From: Chloroflexota bacterium
GTDB lineage: Bacteria > Chloroflexota > Ktedonobacteria > Ktedonobacterales > JACDGC01
Direction of reading: 5' to 3'
Assembly (NCBI GenBank): GCA_021778805.1
Contig: JAJYBV010000011.1
Span: forward strand, 1-51,567
Length of the DNA: 51,567 nucleotides
Shown here piece by piece: positions 25,517 through 35,189 of this stretch. The notes beneath the pieces were generated by a model. It ran no database searches. It worked only from the letters and a program-made list of their open reading frames with translations, and was not told the DNA's origin. The translations under genes were made by a program, and so were the position numbers. How positions within the stretch are numbered: the first letter of the stretch is position 1; each line of letters begins with the position of its first letter.

Positions 25517-26461
25517 TTAATTGCCTCCACCGGTGTACACCGAAACATTAGAAAAGGTAGCTTGCGCCAGCGCATTGGCTGAATGTGAAGTTAGCGCTAG
25601 CCCTACCAACGGATTCGAACCAACATCAAATGTCACAGAAAACACTTTATGCCATGATTGTGAATCTGTTGAATAATAACCAGTATAGGTAGAACCATTT
25701 ATTGTAAGATCCAACCATACCGGAGCAGATGCATTTATTTCAGACCCATTCCATTGAGCGCTGGATCCGTTACTTGAACGCCATTGAAAATCTACTCCAT
25801 TACCAGGCGTAACCATGATATAAGCATACACATCGGTTGGTGATGTAGATGCGCGAATCATAATTCCGGCTTTGGTCCATGAGTTGGTTTTAGAAATGGA
25901 GTTTACTTCCGCAACGATATATCCAGAACCATTCCAGTTTTGATACATATATTGAAATTGGTCCGATGTACCCCAAATATCATTTCCCGAAGCAGTTAAT
26001 GTGTACAAATCGTTAGAATATGTTGAAGAACCTTGGATAGCAGGAGATCCTATATCCATATTTGTCCATGGAGCAGGCAATTGCCCAGCCGGTGTTGCAG
26101 TTGGCTGTGGCGCATTTGTTGGCTGTGGCGTATATGTTGGCTGCGGAGTATACGTAGGAAACGGCGTGTAGGTTGGCTGTGGAGTCCCATTTATATAAAT
26201 AATTTGTGATTGCGGCGTATTCGTTGCTGTAGGAACCGCAGTTTTTATTGATGAGGTTGGTGGAACAGAAACCTTAGCGACCGGCGGTGTGTTGTTCACA
26301 TTGATAAGAGAATTTACAGCTAAGAATGCCATAACTAGAAAAACGATTCCGATAACTCCAAATGCGGCAAGCGCCGGGATCAAACGCGGATCGCGCCGAT
26401 GAGCAGCGCGTATCGGTGGTAATTCTCCGGTTTCCATAGTATCCTGAAATCGGTCATCCAC
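25517..26461 (-). CDS. Membrane-anchored protein with extracellular lectin-like domain
   Basis: A protein of 314 aa with a cytoplasmic N-terminus (1-28), one TM helix (about 30-55) and a Pro/Thr-rich stalk of TPQPT-type repeats (about 90-135, five units). Residues 140-314 form a beta-rich domain with WTKAGIMIRAS, WLDLTINGSTYTGYYSTDS and LALTSHSANALAQATFSNV, the features of the DUF1349/concanavalin A-like lectin fold. It probably binds glycans at the cell surface. The start is GTG with GGAGG 9 nt upstream. The repeat stalk may vary in length between strains. Confidence 0.8.
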   Translation of the reverse strand: MDDRFQDTMETGELPPIRAAHRRDPRLIPALAAFGVIGIVFLVMAFLAVNSLINVNNTPPVAKVSVPPTSSIKTAVPTATNTPQSQIIYINGTPQPTYTPFPTYTPQPTYTPQPTNAPQPTATPAGQLPAPWTNMDIGSPAIQGSSTYSNDLYTLTASGNDIWGTSDQFQYMYQNWNGSGYIVAEVNSISKTNSWTKAGIMIRASTSPTDVYAYIMVTPGNGVDFQWRSSNGSSAQWNGSEINASAPVWLDLTINGSTYTGYYSTDSQSWHKVFSVTFDVGSNPLVGLALTSHSANALAQATFSNVSVYTGGGN

Positions 26462-26592
26462 GTAAGTGATCCTCCATAAAATAAAAAATATAAATAAAAT
26501 TTGCTTCGGATCTGCAAAAATAGATATAACCGGCTGAAAATGGCGCCCTCCGGCGGTTGATTGAACAGCCGATCTTTTACAAATCTAAAGTA

Positions 26593-26610
26593 TTCAGCTA
26601 AATAGCTGAA
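26593..26610 (-). terminator. Small hairpin downstream of the histidine kinase
   Basis: TTCAGCT, AAAT, AGCTGAA: a perfect 7-bp stem about 75 bp past the kinase stop on the minus strand, followed by ATACTTTAG. It is a weak candidate terminator. The rest of 26462-26685 shows no gene. Confidence 0.35.
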
Positions 26611-26685
26611 CTACATGTCTGTTATTTGTTTGAAACACCTGCATGTGCTCGGTATTTCAATTTTTTTGATGTTATTTTGTTTGTT

Positions 26686-28059
26686 TTATAAACTGGCTTT
26701 GCGCAATAAAACAAAAAATTCCGATCCTAACCCGTTTACGCCGGCGCTATTTACCCAAATCGCGCCGCCCATAACCTGAACATGCGATTTTACAATAGCC
26801 AAACCTAAACCAGAGCCTTTAACCTTCGATTGGTCATCGCGATCCAACCGGACAAACGGCTCAAAAATAAGTGATATTTTATCCTGCGGTATGCCTAAAC
26901 CTAAATCGCTTACACTGATAACAGCATATTGCTCTTTTGGCGAAAGTGTAACCAATTCTTTAGCTCGCTTCAAATCTGCGGAATCAGCTAAACGGCCGGT
27001 AACAGTAATTTCGCCGCCATCTGGCGAATATTTTACAGCGTTTACCAATAAATTCGAAAATACCTCAGTTAATAACTGCTCATCTCCCATTATCGCCAAA
27101 TCTTGCGGTATTGCAAGTTTTATAGGATGCTTGCCGTTCACATCAGTTAATTCGGTTACATTGGCAATTGGCTCCAAAAATGTTTTCAGTTCAACGGGAA
27201 TCATATCAAGATCTTCCGCACTGGATTTCAATTTGCGCACCGATAATATTGATTCCACAATGTCGGCTAATCGCTGAGAAACTTCTGCCCCGCGATCCAG
27301 CATTTTTTGCTGCCTGACAATATCACCATGCTCGCCAAGTTCTTTTGCTAAAATAAAATAATTTTGCGCGGCCATAATTGGATTTCGCAGTTCATGATTT
27401 ACACTGGCGATAAACTGCTCACGCATTTGGTCCAATTCTTTTTCGCGTTTATACGATACCCGCCAATCTAACGCCTCTTGCTTCAACCGATCATTCCCAA
27501 ATGATCCGGCAATAAGAATAAGCGCTAAAATAAATTGAAATGCAATCGGCAAAATAATTAAAATTGGCCCATGCTGCGCCGCTAACGCTCTTTGCGCCGC
27601 AGAAGTAAACCCGCTGATGTAATAAATAATCATTGTTCCGCCACCGCTCAGCAACGCCGATATAATGATTCCACCCGGTCCAGCCAGCATACCCGTTACG
27701 ATAACCGGTAAAACCAGCAGGTTCATCATAAATAAACCCAAAAGGTTAATATGTCCGGATGTTATACCGGTTAAAAAAATAAATAATCCAATAATAACAT
27801 AAGAAAATAAAATGACCGTCAGCGTTGCAATTCGGGTTTTCTTGAGAAAAACAAATAACCCCGCAAAAAAAATCAATATGCCTCCGGCTGCTGATTCAAT
27901 CATAGCTGCAGTCGGTGAGGTAAATTTGGCGGCAATTATAAGTACAAGAGTGAATACAAATAACCCAGGAATCAAAGCTTGCAGCGCAGCTTTTTGCTTG
28001 TTTTCCTGCAATGCTTCTGATACTCGTTTGTACCGCGTTTGTACAGTATCAATGTTCAT
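26686..28059 (-). CDS. Membrane sensor histidine kinase
   Basis: A protein of 457 aa. Residues 25-190 hold six hydrophobic helices with almost no extracytoplasmic loops, so the signal is probably sensed in the membrane. The HisKA box is FIASVNHELRNPIMA, with phospho-acceptor His222. The HATPase domain has the N box NLLVNAVKYS, G1 VSDLGLGIP and G2 GSGLGLAIV. The ATG at 28059 overlaps the end of the response regulator gene by 11 bp and has AAGGAAG about 10 nt upstream; a longer frame into the regulator gene is unlikely. It forms a two-component operon with that regulator. Confidence 0.9.
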   Translation of the reverse strand: MNIDTVQTRYKRVSEALQENKQKAALQALIPGLFVFTLVLIIAAKFTSPTAAMIESAAGGILIFFAGLFVFLKKTRIATLTVILFSYVIIGLFIFLTGITSGHINLLGLFMMNLLVLPVIVTGMLAGPGGIIISALLSGGGTMIIYYISGFTSAAQRALAAQHGPILIILPIAFQFILALILIAGSFGNDRLKQEALDWRVSYKREKELDQMREQFIASVNHELRNPIMAAQNYFILAKELGEHGDIVRQQKMLDRGAEVSQRLADIVESILSVRKLKSSAEDLDMIPVELKTFLEPIANVTELTDVNGKHPIKLAIPQDLAIMGDEQLLTEVFSNLLVNAVKYSPDGGEITVTGRLADSADLKRAKELVTLSPKEQYAVISVSDLGLGIPQDKISLIFEPFVRLDRDDQSKVKGSGLGLAIVKSHVQVMGGAIWVNSAGVNGLGSEFFVLLRKASL

Positions 28060-28549
28060 CGGTAATGTCTTCCTTACCTGCAAGTTCAGCTCTTTCCGGT
28101 TCAATCTGCACAACATTTTCAATCGCTTCCGAATCAGAAAGCATGGTGATTTGAATCTCTCTGCTTTTCTTACTCAATTTTTGGGCATTTTGAATCGCCT
28201 GCACCAGCTTATAGGCGGCAACAGGTTTAGTAATATAATAATCTGCGCCAGACATTAGGCCGATTAACTTATCTCGCGCATCGGTTCGAGCAGACAACAT
28301 AACAATTGGTGTTTGCGCCGATTGAGGATCTCCTCGCAATGCTCGAACAACTTGATATCCATCGATATATGGCATGCCAACATCAATGACAATGACATCC
28401 GGATGCACATTTTCATTAATCTCTAATCCATCTGCGCCGTTTTCCGCAGTATATATTTCAAAATCCCCTAAAAGACTTAAAGCGGTGCTTACAACTTCTA
28501 CGATATATGTGTCATCATCTATAACCAGCACTTTGGGTTTATTACTCAT
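28049..28549 (-). CDS. Single-domain response regulator
   Basis: A protein of 166 aa with a receiver domain (5-120): acidic pocket VIDDD (9-13), phospho-acceptor Asp56 in IDVGMP, the signalling Ser in MLSAR, and Lys in ITKPV near 108. A charged tail of ~45 residues follows but no DNA-binding domain, so output is by protein contact. It is co-transcribed with the histidine kinase downstream (11-bp overlap). The start is uncertain: ATG 28549 has GGGGGAG four bases upstream; a GTG four codons earlier is possible. Confidence 0.87.
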   Translation of the reverse strand: MSNKPKVLVIDDDTYIVEVVSTALSLLGDFEIYTAENGADGLEINENVHPDVIVIDVGMPYIDGYQVVRALRGDPQSAQTPIVMLSARTDARDKLIGLMSGADYYITKPVAAYKLVQAIQNAQKLSKKSREIQITMLSDSEAIENVVQIEPERAELAGKEDITDEH

Positions 28550-28886
28550 ACACTCCCCCACTCCCGGTTTCTTACATTACAAACCTCAGCATACTTCTAG
28601 CGGAATGCGTTGAAAACTCGAAGTGAGAAAACTGTGCGCCAAACCTTAAATAATATGCTTTGATTAAAAGCATGCTAAGGGTATTAATAACTAATAGTTT
28701 ATAGATTATAGTTTAGACTTTATATCGGTAATTTATAATTTAGTAGTACAAAGTGGCCAGCCATACAAGCTTACTTTTGTATGGCCGGCTTATTTGTAAG
28801 GGAAATAAAAGGATTGTTCAATACTGGTTTCTTTTTGCGCCCTGGTTCAATTTCCTTTGATTTGCTTCATATTTGTACATTATCAG
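28550..28886. other. Intergenic stretch with one strong hairpin
   Basis: No gene was recognised. At 28760-28785 GCCATACAA...TTGTATGGC pairs as a 9-bp stem with a short loop, with GC-rich arms beyond it (GGCC/GGCC). It lies ~100 bp beyond the stop of the GT39 gene on the minus strand and may end that transcript, although it lacks a good T-run. The rest is AT-rich and probably carries the promoter of the two-component operon. Confidence 0.5.
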
Positions 28887-31004
28887 CTAATCGGCAGAAC
28901 AGTAATACAACTGAGAATACCCATTTACCGTTGTGCAGTTCGTTGTAACCCATTGTAAAATAGCTGAGTTTTGCGATCCGTTTTGCCCGGAGATTCCACC
29001 CGGAAAACTTGAAGGTGGGTTACCTGGAAAAGCTCCACCTGCAGGGGGATTTCCAATATTTTCTCCTGAAGGACCTGAGAAGGGTCCGGTTTCAGAATTT
29101 TGAGTTGATGAATTGTTTGCAGTTGATGAGCTGCCGCCGGCATTCCCGCCGGGATTGCCGGAACCACCTCCGCCAAGATACACATAAGATACTACGCCTT
29201 GCTTTACCAACTCCTCAAATTTTGCCGTCGTTAGAATAGGATCTTGTCCGGAGAAACCGCCAAGCGCCATCACTGCTTTGTTTGTGGCAATAATAAACGG
29301 CGCTGCAGTATTTGCGTCTGCAACGGCAACAATATATTGGGCGCCACCTTGATGCTGCACCAAATATGTGTAAAGCGAGCTATTATTGGATTGTACTGAC
29401 GTATTGCTTCCGACGCCTTGTGCAGAATTGCCGTTTCCAAATCCAGAATTTGCAGGGCCTGCTACCGGAAGATTAAAAGTAAGCGCTTCAGCAACTGGAA
29501 TCACTGACCAAACTATTGGCGCAAGTAATAAGCTGCCTAAACCCGCAACGACAAGCAATTTTAATGCAGAATGTTTCAAATTTGACTTGCGCACAGCAAG
29601 GAATACGCTTAATAGTACAGCAGTTCCCAAACAAACTACGGCCACAATTGGAATCATCCATACACCAAGCGATGGCTCAGAAGCAATAATATAGATCTGT
29701 TCCGCTCCGGTTGCCGCCAGGGCAATCGGCAAAAACCAAGCGCGCCATCCGCCATTTTGATATTCTCTCCACATAATTGGAGCCGTAATACCAAATATCG
29801 CGCTAATTGCCGGGGTAAATTGGGATAAATAGTATTGGTGAAAAAACGACGCTATACTGAAAAACCCAAACATCGTTACAAACCAAATTCCCCACAATAA
29901 CATCGACTGCTGTTCACGATCCTCCGCAGGTTGAAATTTACGGAGCATAAAAAATGCAAGCAGCCCAACACATGCAAACGGCAATAACCAAACTATTTGA
30001 TCTGCAAGCGGCAAGGTAAATAATCGCAGCAATCCGGGAAGGCCGGTATTAAACAGGCCAACACCACCTTGTCCGCCGGGCGCAAATGCAGTTTGTGCCG
30101 CAGAAGCCAATCGCGTTCCATATGCCTCTGCCTTCGAGGTCAATGAGGAAAATACACCGTCATTTATATTTGTATTGCCGAATAACCGCTGCAGACCATT
30201 ATATCCAAAAGCAAGGCTCCATTCAGAATTATTGGAAGTAGAACCAACATATGGCCGTAATCCGGATGGAATCAGTTCAACAATTGCCACCCATACTAAT
30301 GAAAGCGCCGCCATTACCGCACCAGCGGCCAGCAGCTTCAGTATTTTTTTTAGATATGCCTCGCGAGAACCCAAAAGATACACTACGGCAAACGCAGGAA
30401 CTTCCAAGTAAGCTTCCAGCATTTTAATATTAAAACCCAAACCAATAAATACTGCGCAAAGCAGCAGCCAACGAAAGTGTTGTGTTTCAGTTGCTTTTAA
30501 AATGGCCCAAGCAGCTAGCAGCATCACAAATATCAGTGTGCTGTCAATAGTATTGTTCCGGTTCGTTACTACACTAATTGGACTAACTGCCAACGCAAAA
30601 GACGCCAATAATCCGGCAGTACTGCCAAACGTTCGCTGAACCAGCATGTATAAAAGCAATACCGCGCCTATCCCTGCTATGGCCTGTGGAAGCAGTACAG
30701 CAAATGCTGTATAGCCAAATATTTTTACACTGGCAGCTTGCAGCCAAAATCCTGTCGGCGGCTTATCTACAGTTACAAAACCATGTGAATCGAGTGAAGC
30801 GAAGAAAAATGCTTTCCAATTATCACTCATACTCCGTACCGCAGCGGCATAATAAAGATTGCCAAAACCATTTTGCCCTAACTGCCACAAATTTAAGCCA
30901 ACCGACAAAAATGCAATGCCAGTTAGCGCTAAATGCCGCCAATTGCTCAGCCAAACTTGGGCTTTTCTGGCGGTATTTGTAAAAGAATTTCCGGTAATAA
31001 CCAT
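28887..31004 (-). CDS. GT39/ArnT-like membrane glycosyltransferase (YkcB type)
   Basis: A polytopic GT-C enzyme of 705 aa with about 11-12 TM helices in residues 15-510. The family transfers sugars from polyprenyl-phosphate donors to cell-surface acceptors. VTVDKPPTGFW (about 76-86) is the conserved first-loop motif beside the catalytic acid, followed by the long helix-rich core. An extracytoplasmic part after ~510 contains FIIATNKAVMALGGFSGQDP and LVKQGVVSYVYLGGGG, as in YkcA/B-type proteins of Gram-positive bacteria. A Gly/Ser/Asn/Pro-rich linker (about 595-675) and a short Cys-containing tail end the protein. GAGGAG lies 6-7 nt before the ATG. Donor and acceptor are unknown. Confidence 0.87.
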   Translation of the reverse strand: MVITGNSFTNTARKAQVWLSNWRHLALTGIAFLSVGLNLWQLGQNGFGNLYYAAAVRSMSDNWKAFFFASLDSHGFVTVDKPPTGFWLQAASVKIFGYTAFAVLLPQAIAGIGAVLLLYMLVQRTFGSTAGLLASFALAVSPISVVTNRNNTIDSTLIFVMLLAAWAILKATETQHFRWLLLCAVFIGLGFNIKMLEAYLEVPAFAVVYLLGSREAYLKKILKLLAAGAVMAALSLVWVAIVELIPSGLRPYVGSTSNNSEWSLAFGYNGLQRLFGNTNINDGVFSSLTSKAEAYGTRLASAAQTAFAPGGQGGVGLFNTGLPGLLRLFTLPLADQIVWLLPFACVGLLAFFMLRKFQPAEDREQQSMLLWGIWFVTMFGFFSIASFFHQYYLSQFTPAISAIFGITAPIMWREYQNGGWRAWFLPIALAATGAEQIYIIASEPSLGVWMIPIVAVVCLGTAVLLSVFLAVRKSNLKHSALKLLVVAGLGSLLLAPIVWSVIPVAEALTFNLPVAGPANSGFGNGNSAQGVGSNTSVQSNNSSLYTYLVQHQGGAQYIVAVADANTAAPFIIATNKAVMALGGFSGQDPILTTAKFEELVKQGVVSYVYLGGGGSGNPGGNAGGSSSTANNSSTQNSETGPFSGPSGENIGNPPAGGAFPGNPPSSFPGGISGQNGSQNSAILQWVTTNCTTVNGYSQLYYCSAD

Positions 31005-31029
31005 TGTAACTCCTCATATACCACTATTT

Positions 31030-31419
31030 ATGATCTTTAATATTTTAATCAGGATGAAGACCAACAGAGCAGAGTACATTGAGTGCCCCATGTCGCCTGT
31101 TGTTGAACAAATACTGCACGGTATCTCGTGTGGTGTTCGTTTTGTGGCTACCTTACCACCTACACCGCTGCGAAGCACAAGTCCCGCCACATATCGTTTG
31201 TTTTAGAGCATACGCCGCACGGTCACACATGAGGCCATGCAATCCGGTAGGGGCGACCCTTGCAGTCGCCTTTGCTTCCTGGTTACCAATATTTCCCATC
31301 GGAAAAAAAATAAAAAGAGATTTTTGGGGACACCCCAATCCCCGCGCAAGGGGCATCCGCCCCTTCCGTATCCCTGGTTACGAGGTATATCTTATCCCTC
31401 TTTCATTGTTAAAGATCAT
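31030..31419. mobile_element. MITE-like element with terminal inverted repeats (copy D)
   Basis: A 390-bp non-coding unit bounded by ATGATCTTTAA (31030-31040) and TTAAAGATCAT (31409-31419), perfect 11-bp inverted repeats. The left 100 bp recurs at 16962-17062. The middle block (31184-31270) recurs at 197-270. The GC-rich core GGGGACACCCCAA...CCCCGCGCAAGGGG (31316-31370) recurs at 334-403, 31830 and 43967-44322. No transposase frame is inside, so it would need a helper. No clear target duplication is seen. Small open frames inside the repeat are not genes. Confidence 0.7.
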
Positions 31420-31714
31420 CAATAGTTTGAATTCGTAACTAAAAGCTAAATTCTGAAGCTCATAATACGCAGCTCAAAATTAAACATTAGTCTATTCACC
31501 TGCTATCAGTATATTTTCCGGCAAGCAGCTCAATAGCTTTTGAAGCAGCGACATTGTAGCTGCCTTAATTCTCACTCATTGATGTGAATAAAATATAAAG
31601 ATTTTATCTAATTGTTATCAATTCTAAAAATTCTTCCGAAACATGTATTACAACAACTCAGGAGGATATTGACAAGATTTGTAAAAGGGACAAAATACAC
31701 AGAACGCAAAAAAT

Positions 31715-31885
31715 ACGGTGTGGCTCTGTTGGCCGTTCAGCAAGGGCGACCGCAAAGGGCGCCCCTACAGGATTGCATGGCCGCAGGTGTACCGTGCAGT
31801 GTTTTATTTTTCTATAAAATATATATTTGGGTACACCCCAACCCCCGCGCAAGAGGCTGCCTCGCTTACGAATCCCAGTCTGTTA
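31715..31885. repeat. Interspersed repeat, copy E with an inverted module
   Basis: AAGGGCGACC...GGGCGCCCCTACAGGATTGCATGGCC (31742-31783) is the reverse complement of the GGTAGGGGCGACC module of copies A and D, while the following core TTTGGGTACACCCCAACCCC...CGCAAGAGGC...TTACGAATCCC (31826-31876) is in the direct orientation. So this copy has the same two modules in a different relative orientation. The rest of 31420-31991 holds no recognised gene. Confidence 0.65.
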
Positions 31886-31991
31886 CAGTTCGGCCGGATT
31901 TTGGAATATGCTACAATAAACAATATTCCAACAACACTTAGTTTCCGCCGCATGGCTAGAAGAAGTGATTCTATACTTAGGTAAATAGTAC

Positions 31992-32456
31992 ATGACCAGT
32001 TACACAGATGAACAAGAATTATTGAATTGGTTTACCAGCCACCAATTGATAAGAATGAAAATCGAATGTTCGGTTGAAGGAGATATTGCAGAGGAAATTG
32101 CGCCGCCGATTTTATTTTTAGGAACGGGAATCTATAAAGCAGTAAAATTGCCGCATCCACATGCTTTGCGCTATGAAAAGCCTCTTGCAGAAATGGATTT
32201 GCCGGATTTTCATATTTTTTTGCTGGAATGGCTTACTCGCGCCATAGATGATGGATTAGGCGCATGCTATGTTTGCGGCAAAACAGTATCTAATAACGAC
32301 ACACAAAACCCTTGGGACGGCATTTTTATTGATAAAGAAATTGCCGCATGGTTTGTTATACACTTTGATTGCAAACGGGGGCTGCATCCGAAAACTGCCG
32401 GGCTAACACCATTTGAAATTTCTCTGGCTGAAACGCCAATTCTTGCAAAACAATAG
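31992..32456 (+). CDS. Hypothetical protein with possible zinc-binding cysteines, 154 aa
   Basis: A soluble protein that I do not recognise. CYVCGK (about residues 92-97) and HFDCKRG (about 124-130) give a C-x2-C...H-x2-C pattern that could bind zinc. The N-terminal ~85 residues look alpha/beta. No signal peptide or TM helix. No strong ribosome site is seen before the ATG at 31992. The gene ends 18 bp before the convergent lyase gene. Codon use fits the region. Confidence 0.6.
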   Translation: MTSYTDEQELLNWFTSHQLIRMKIECSVEGDIAEEIAPPILFLGTGIYKAVKLPHPHALRYEKPLAEMDLPDFHIFLLEWLTRAIDDGLGACYVCGKTVSNNDTQNPWDGIFIDKEIAAWFVIHFDCKRGLHPKTAGLTPFEISLAETPILAKQ

Positions 32457-32474
32457 GGATATTGCCGCTTTCCA

Positions 32475-34196
32475 TTACATTGAAATTGAACCTTTTCGAA
32501 AATCGGTTGCGCCAATTTGCACATTTACCACACATGCTTTCCCATTGCGAGAATACCGAAGCGCTTGTTCCAGCGCTAAAGGCGTATCTTCCTGTCGTTC
32601 AACATATATGCCCTTTGCGCCAAAACCCTCCGCAACAGCGTCATAGCGAGTGCGCGCTAATATTACAGCAGTGTCATCATGCAGCATAGCTATTTGTTCT
32701 CGGGCAATTTGCGACCAGGCAGCGTCGTTGCCAATGACAGCAATAATCGGCAGATTATGCCGCACAAACGTATCAAACTCTATGCAGCTATAGCCAAACG
32801 CGCCATCACCAAACAAAACGACAGTATCCATTTCCGGATGGGTTAATTTAGCGCCTAACGCAAAGCCTGCGCCAACCCCTAATGTGCCATATACTCCAGG
32901 ATCCAGCCAGCGCAGCGGTCCCTGTGGGCGCACAATGTAAGACGCAGTTGCCACAAAATCTCCGCCATCACCAATAAGAATGGTGTTTGGAGTCACCATC
33001 TCATCTATCTTTCGGCATAAATCCAGCGGATTGACATACTCTGCCTGCACCGAAGATTGTTGGATAATTTCGGCGTTGCGCTGAGAATCGCGATTTTGCA
33101 AATGCTGCAGCCACTCCCCGCGATTTTGCGCCACAGAAGCCAAACGCGCTATACCAATTACAGCTTGGGCAGCGTCTCCATACAGGGATAGGGATGGCTG
33201 GCGATTTTTGTGCAAATCTTCATAACTGCGATTTGCTGAAATATACACCGCTTTTGCAGGGATATGCCGGCCATAATCCAAACGAAAATCGGCAGGAACA
33301 CCAGCCAGCATAACAAAATCTGCTTCACGCAGCGCTTCACGGCGTTTATGCCGAATTTGCAATGGATGTTCCGCGCCGAGTAATCCCCGCGCCATGCCCG
33401 ATAAATATACCGGAACCTGCAATCTCTCTATCGATTGAATGAGATTAGGAATATTGCGCGTATCTGCCACCGCTTGACTACCTATCAGGATAATTGGCCT
33501 TTTCGCTAAGTCTAGCGCGATGGCAGCGCGTTTCAGCTGAGAAATATCATGCGCAGGAACAAACGGTACTCGTGGTGAACCGGGAGTATAGGAATCGGCG
33601 TTTTGAAATATTTTGCTTACATGATATTCCAAATAGCGTTTTTGCGCTTTTGCCGCCAAAGAAGTTCCCCCGCCAATATTGTACATGCTGCGCACATCAG
33701 TTTCGTCATACAGCAAATCAATTGGCAGTTCTATAAATACCGGTCCCGGTGTTCCTTGCGCGGCGCGCTGAAATGCTTCTTCCATAATGGGACCAATCTC
33801 GCGAACTCGCTGGGCGCGTTTCGCCCACTTTACCAGCGGCCTCATCAGCTCCATTTGGTCAATATCTTGCAATGCTCCACGGCCACGCAAAACAGTTGCC
33901 GCCGCGCCTCCGATAAGTACTAGCGGAGATTGCGCCATTTGAGCATTTTTTATAGCGGTTACGGTGTTTGTTACTCCCGGACCGGCTGTAGTTACTGCAA
34001 CACCAATAGTTCCGGATAATCGCGAAACCGCGTCGGCGGCAAAAACCGCAGTGCATTCCATTCGCGTATCAATGACGCGAATGCCCGCTTTATGACTTTC
34101 CACCAATATTGGTGAAATATGGCCGCCGCTTACTGTAAAGATAAACTGAACATGATGACTTTTCAAGACAGCCGCGACAATGGAGCCGCCATTCAT
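32475..34196 (-). CDS. ThDP-dependent lyase, ILVBL/HACL2-like
   Basis: A protein of 573 aa with the three-domain fold of acetolactate-synthase-type enzymes. Its wording follows animal ILVBL (2-hydroxyacyl-CoA lyase 2) almost motif by motif: [92 protein letters not shown] and the end ATDFRKGSI. The ThDP motif is [15 protein letters not shown]...GND. Catalytic Glu47 is present; the residue before it is Met (often His). ILVBL cleaves 2-hydroxyacyl-CoA to an aldehyde one carbon shorter plus formyl-CoA, so a similar C-C lyase role is likely. It is the last of a minus-strand set, 15 bp after the methyltransferase. Confidence 0.88.
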   Translation of the reverse strand: MNGGSIVAAVLKSHHVQFIFTVSGGHISPILVESHKAGIRVIDTRMECTAVFAADAVSRLSGTIGVAVTTAGPGVTNTVTAIKNAQMAQSPLVLIGGAAATVLRGRGALQDIDQMELMRPLVKWAKRAQRVREIGPIMEEAFQRAAQGTPGPVFIELPIDLLYDETDVRSMYNIGGGTSLAAKAQKRYLEYHVSKIFQNADSYTPGSPRVPFVPAHDISQLKRAAIALDLAKRPIILIGSQAVADTRNIPNLIQSIERLQVPVYLSGMARGLLGAEHPLQIRHKRREALREADFVMLAGVPADFRLDYGRHIPAKAVYISANRSYEDLHKNRQPSLSLYGDAAQAVIGIARLASVAQNRGEWLQHLQNRDSQRNAEIIQQSSVQAEYVNPLDLCRKIDEMVTPNTILIGDGGDFVATASYIVRPQGPLRWLDPGVYGTLGVGAGFALGAKLTHPEMDTVVLFGDGAFGYSCIEFDTFVRHNLPIIAVIGNDAAWSQIAREQIAMLHDDTAVILARTRYDAVAEGFGAKGIYVERQEDTPLALEQALRYSRNGKACVVNVQIGATDFRKGSISM

Positions 34197-34211
34197 AGTT
34201 TCTGCTCTTTC

Positions 34212-35117
34212 TTATACTAATTTCTGACCGATTGCTGTATAATATTTGAAAACCGACTGAACTTTATTCACTTCATTCGGCCAATGTTGCAGCGCGGCGT
34301 CATACTCTTCAAGTGAAGTAACGCCGCCTTTCACACTCATGCCTTTGCCGGCGCTATAAATCGAGTATAAATTTGTTTGCATCATTGCGCCAATTCTTCC
34401 ACCATAGGAGCCAATTGGAACCGGATATTCTTTAGTGGTAATATTGCCAAAACCCGCGTTTCTCATAATTCCGCCCATCTTGGGGCCAACCAGCATATCC
34501 AAACCAAATTTTGCGCCACCTTCTATCGTCCATTTTCGAAAAGAATCCATCGCAGGGGCGCCGCCCTGTTCAACGCCGCCTTCAATCCATTCAAAGGTTC
34601 CGCCGGGCGCCATAACTCGCCAAATTTCTTTCATTATATCCGAATATTTTATGGCTGGTATGGCTGAATACAATAAACTTAGGTGCACATAATCAAAAGA
34701 GTTTTCAGCAAACGAAAGCCCATCCAAAATGTTGCCGCGCACAAATAAATAATTATTGGGTTTATGGGGCAAACCATTGCCATACGCCATTGCTTCAACA
34801 TTCGGTTCAACAATATCAACCCCAACAACATTTGCTGAGGGAAATTGCACAGCCATTTCCATTGCCCACCGTCCGCTGCCGCAGCCAATATCAAGAATAT
34901 CATGCAGATGAAGCGCCGGTGTCTCAAAGTTTCCCTTGCGAATATACCTCAGCATAAAATGCTGAAAATCCAAACGACTTATCTCGGTGTCATCTTTTGG
35001 CAAAACATATGGAACTTCAGTTGAATAGGTTCTTCCCGCCAATTGAATAAATTTCCCCGTTAGCGGCGCAGATGTTTGTTGTGCCTTTTTACGTTTAAAT
35101 AGTTGAAACCAAGCCAT
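34212..35117 (-). CDS. Class I SAM-dependent methyltransferase
   Basis: A protein of 301 aa. Motif I is LDIGCGSGRWAME (75-87), with acidic Asp101 at the end of beta-2 (GVDIVEP). Motif post-II is FDYVHLSLLYSAIP and motif III MAPGGTFEWIEGG. The C-terminal third is an added helical substrate part. There is a short basic N-terminal stretch (FKRKK). The acceptor is unknown. AAGGACC lies about 9 nt before the ATG. It is transcribed with the ILVBL-like lyase (15 bp apart) and probably with the MurA gene 72 bp upstream. Confidence 0.88.
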   Translation of the reverse strand: MAWFQLFKRKKAQQTSAPLTGKFIQLAGRTYSTEVPYVLPKDDTEISRLDFQHFMLRYIRKGNFETPALHLHDILDIGCGSGRWAMEMAVQFPSANVVGVDIVEPNVEAMAYGNGLPHKPNNYLFVRGNILDGLSFAENSFDYVHLSLLYSAIPAIKYSDIMKEIWRVMAPGGTFEWIEGGVEQGGAPAMDSFRKWTIEGGAKFGLDMLVGPKMGGIMRNAGFGNITTKEYPVPIGSYGGRIGAMMQTNLYSIYSAGKGMSVKGGVTSLEEYDAALQHWPNEVNKVQSVFKYYTAIGQKLV

Positions 35118-35189
35118 CTAATGGTCCTTTTTTATAATTGCTTGCTGCAGCAATCATACTATATTCAAAGAATGTTACAATAAAACTAG

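Noticed and set aside
31079-31984. Open frames of 60-120 codons in the 31-32 kb intergenic region
   Set aside because: They overlap repeat copies D and E, occur in several frames at once and have no start signals.
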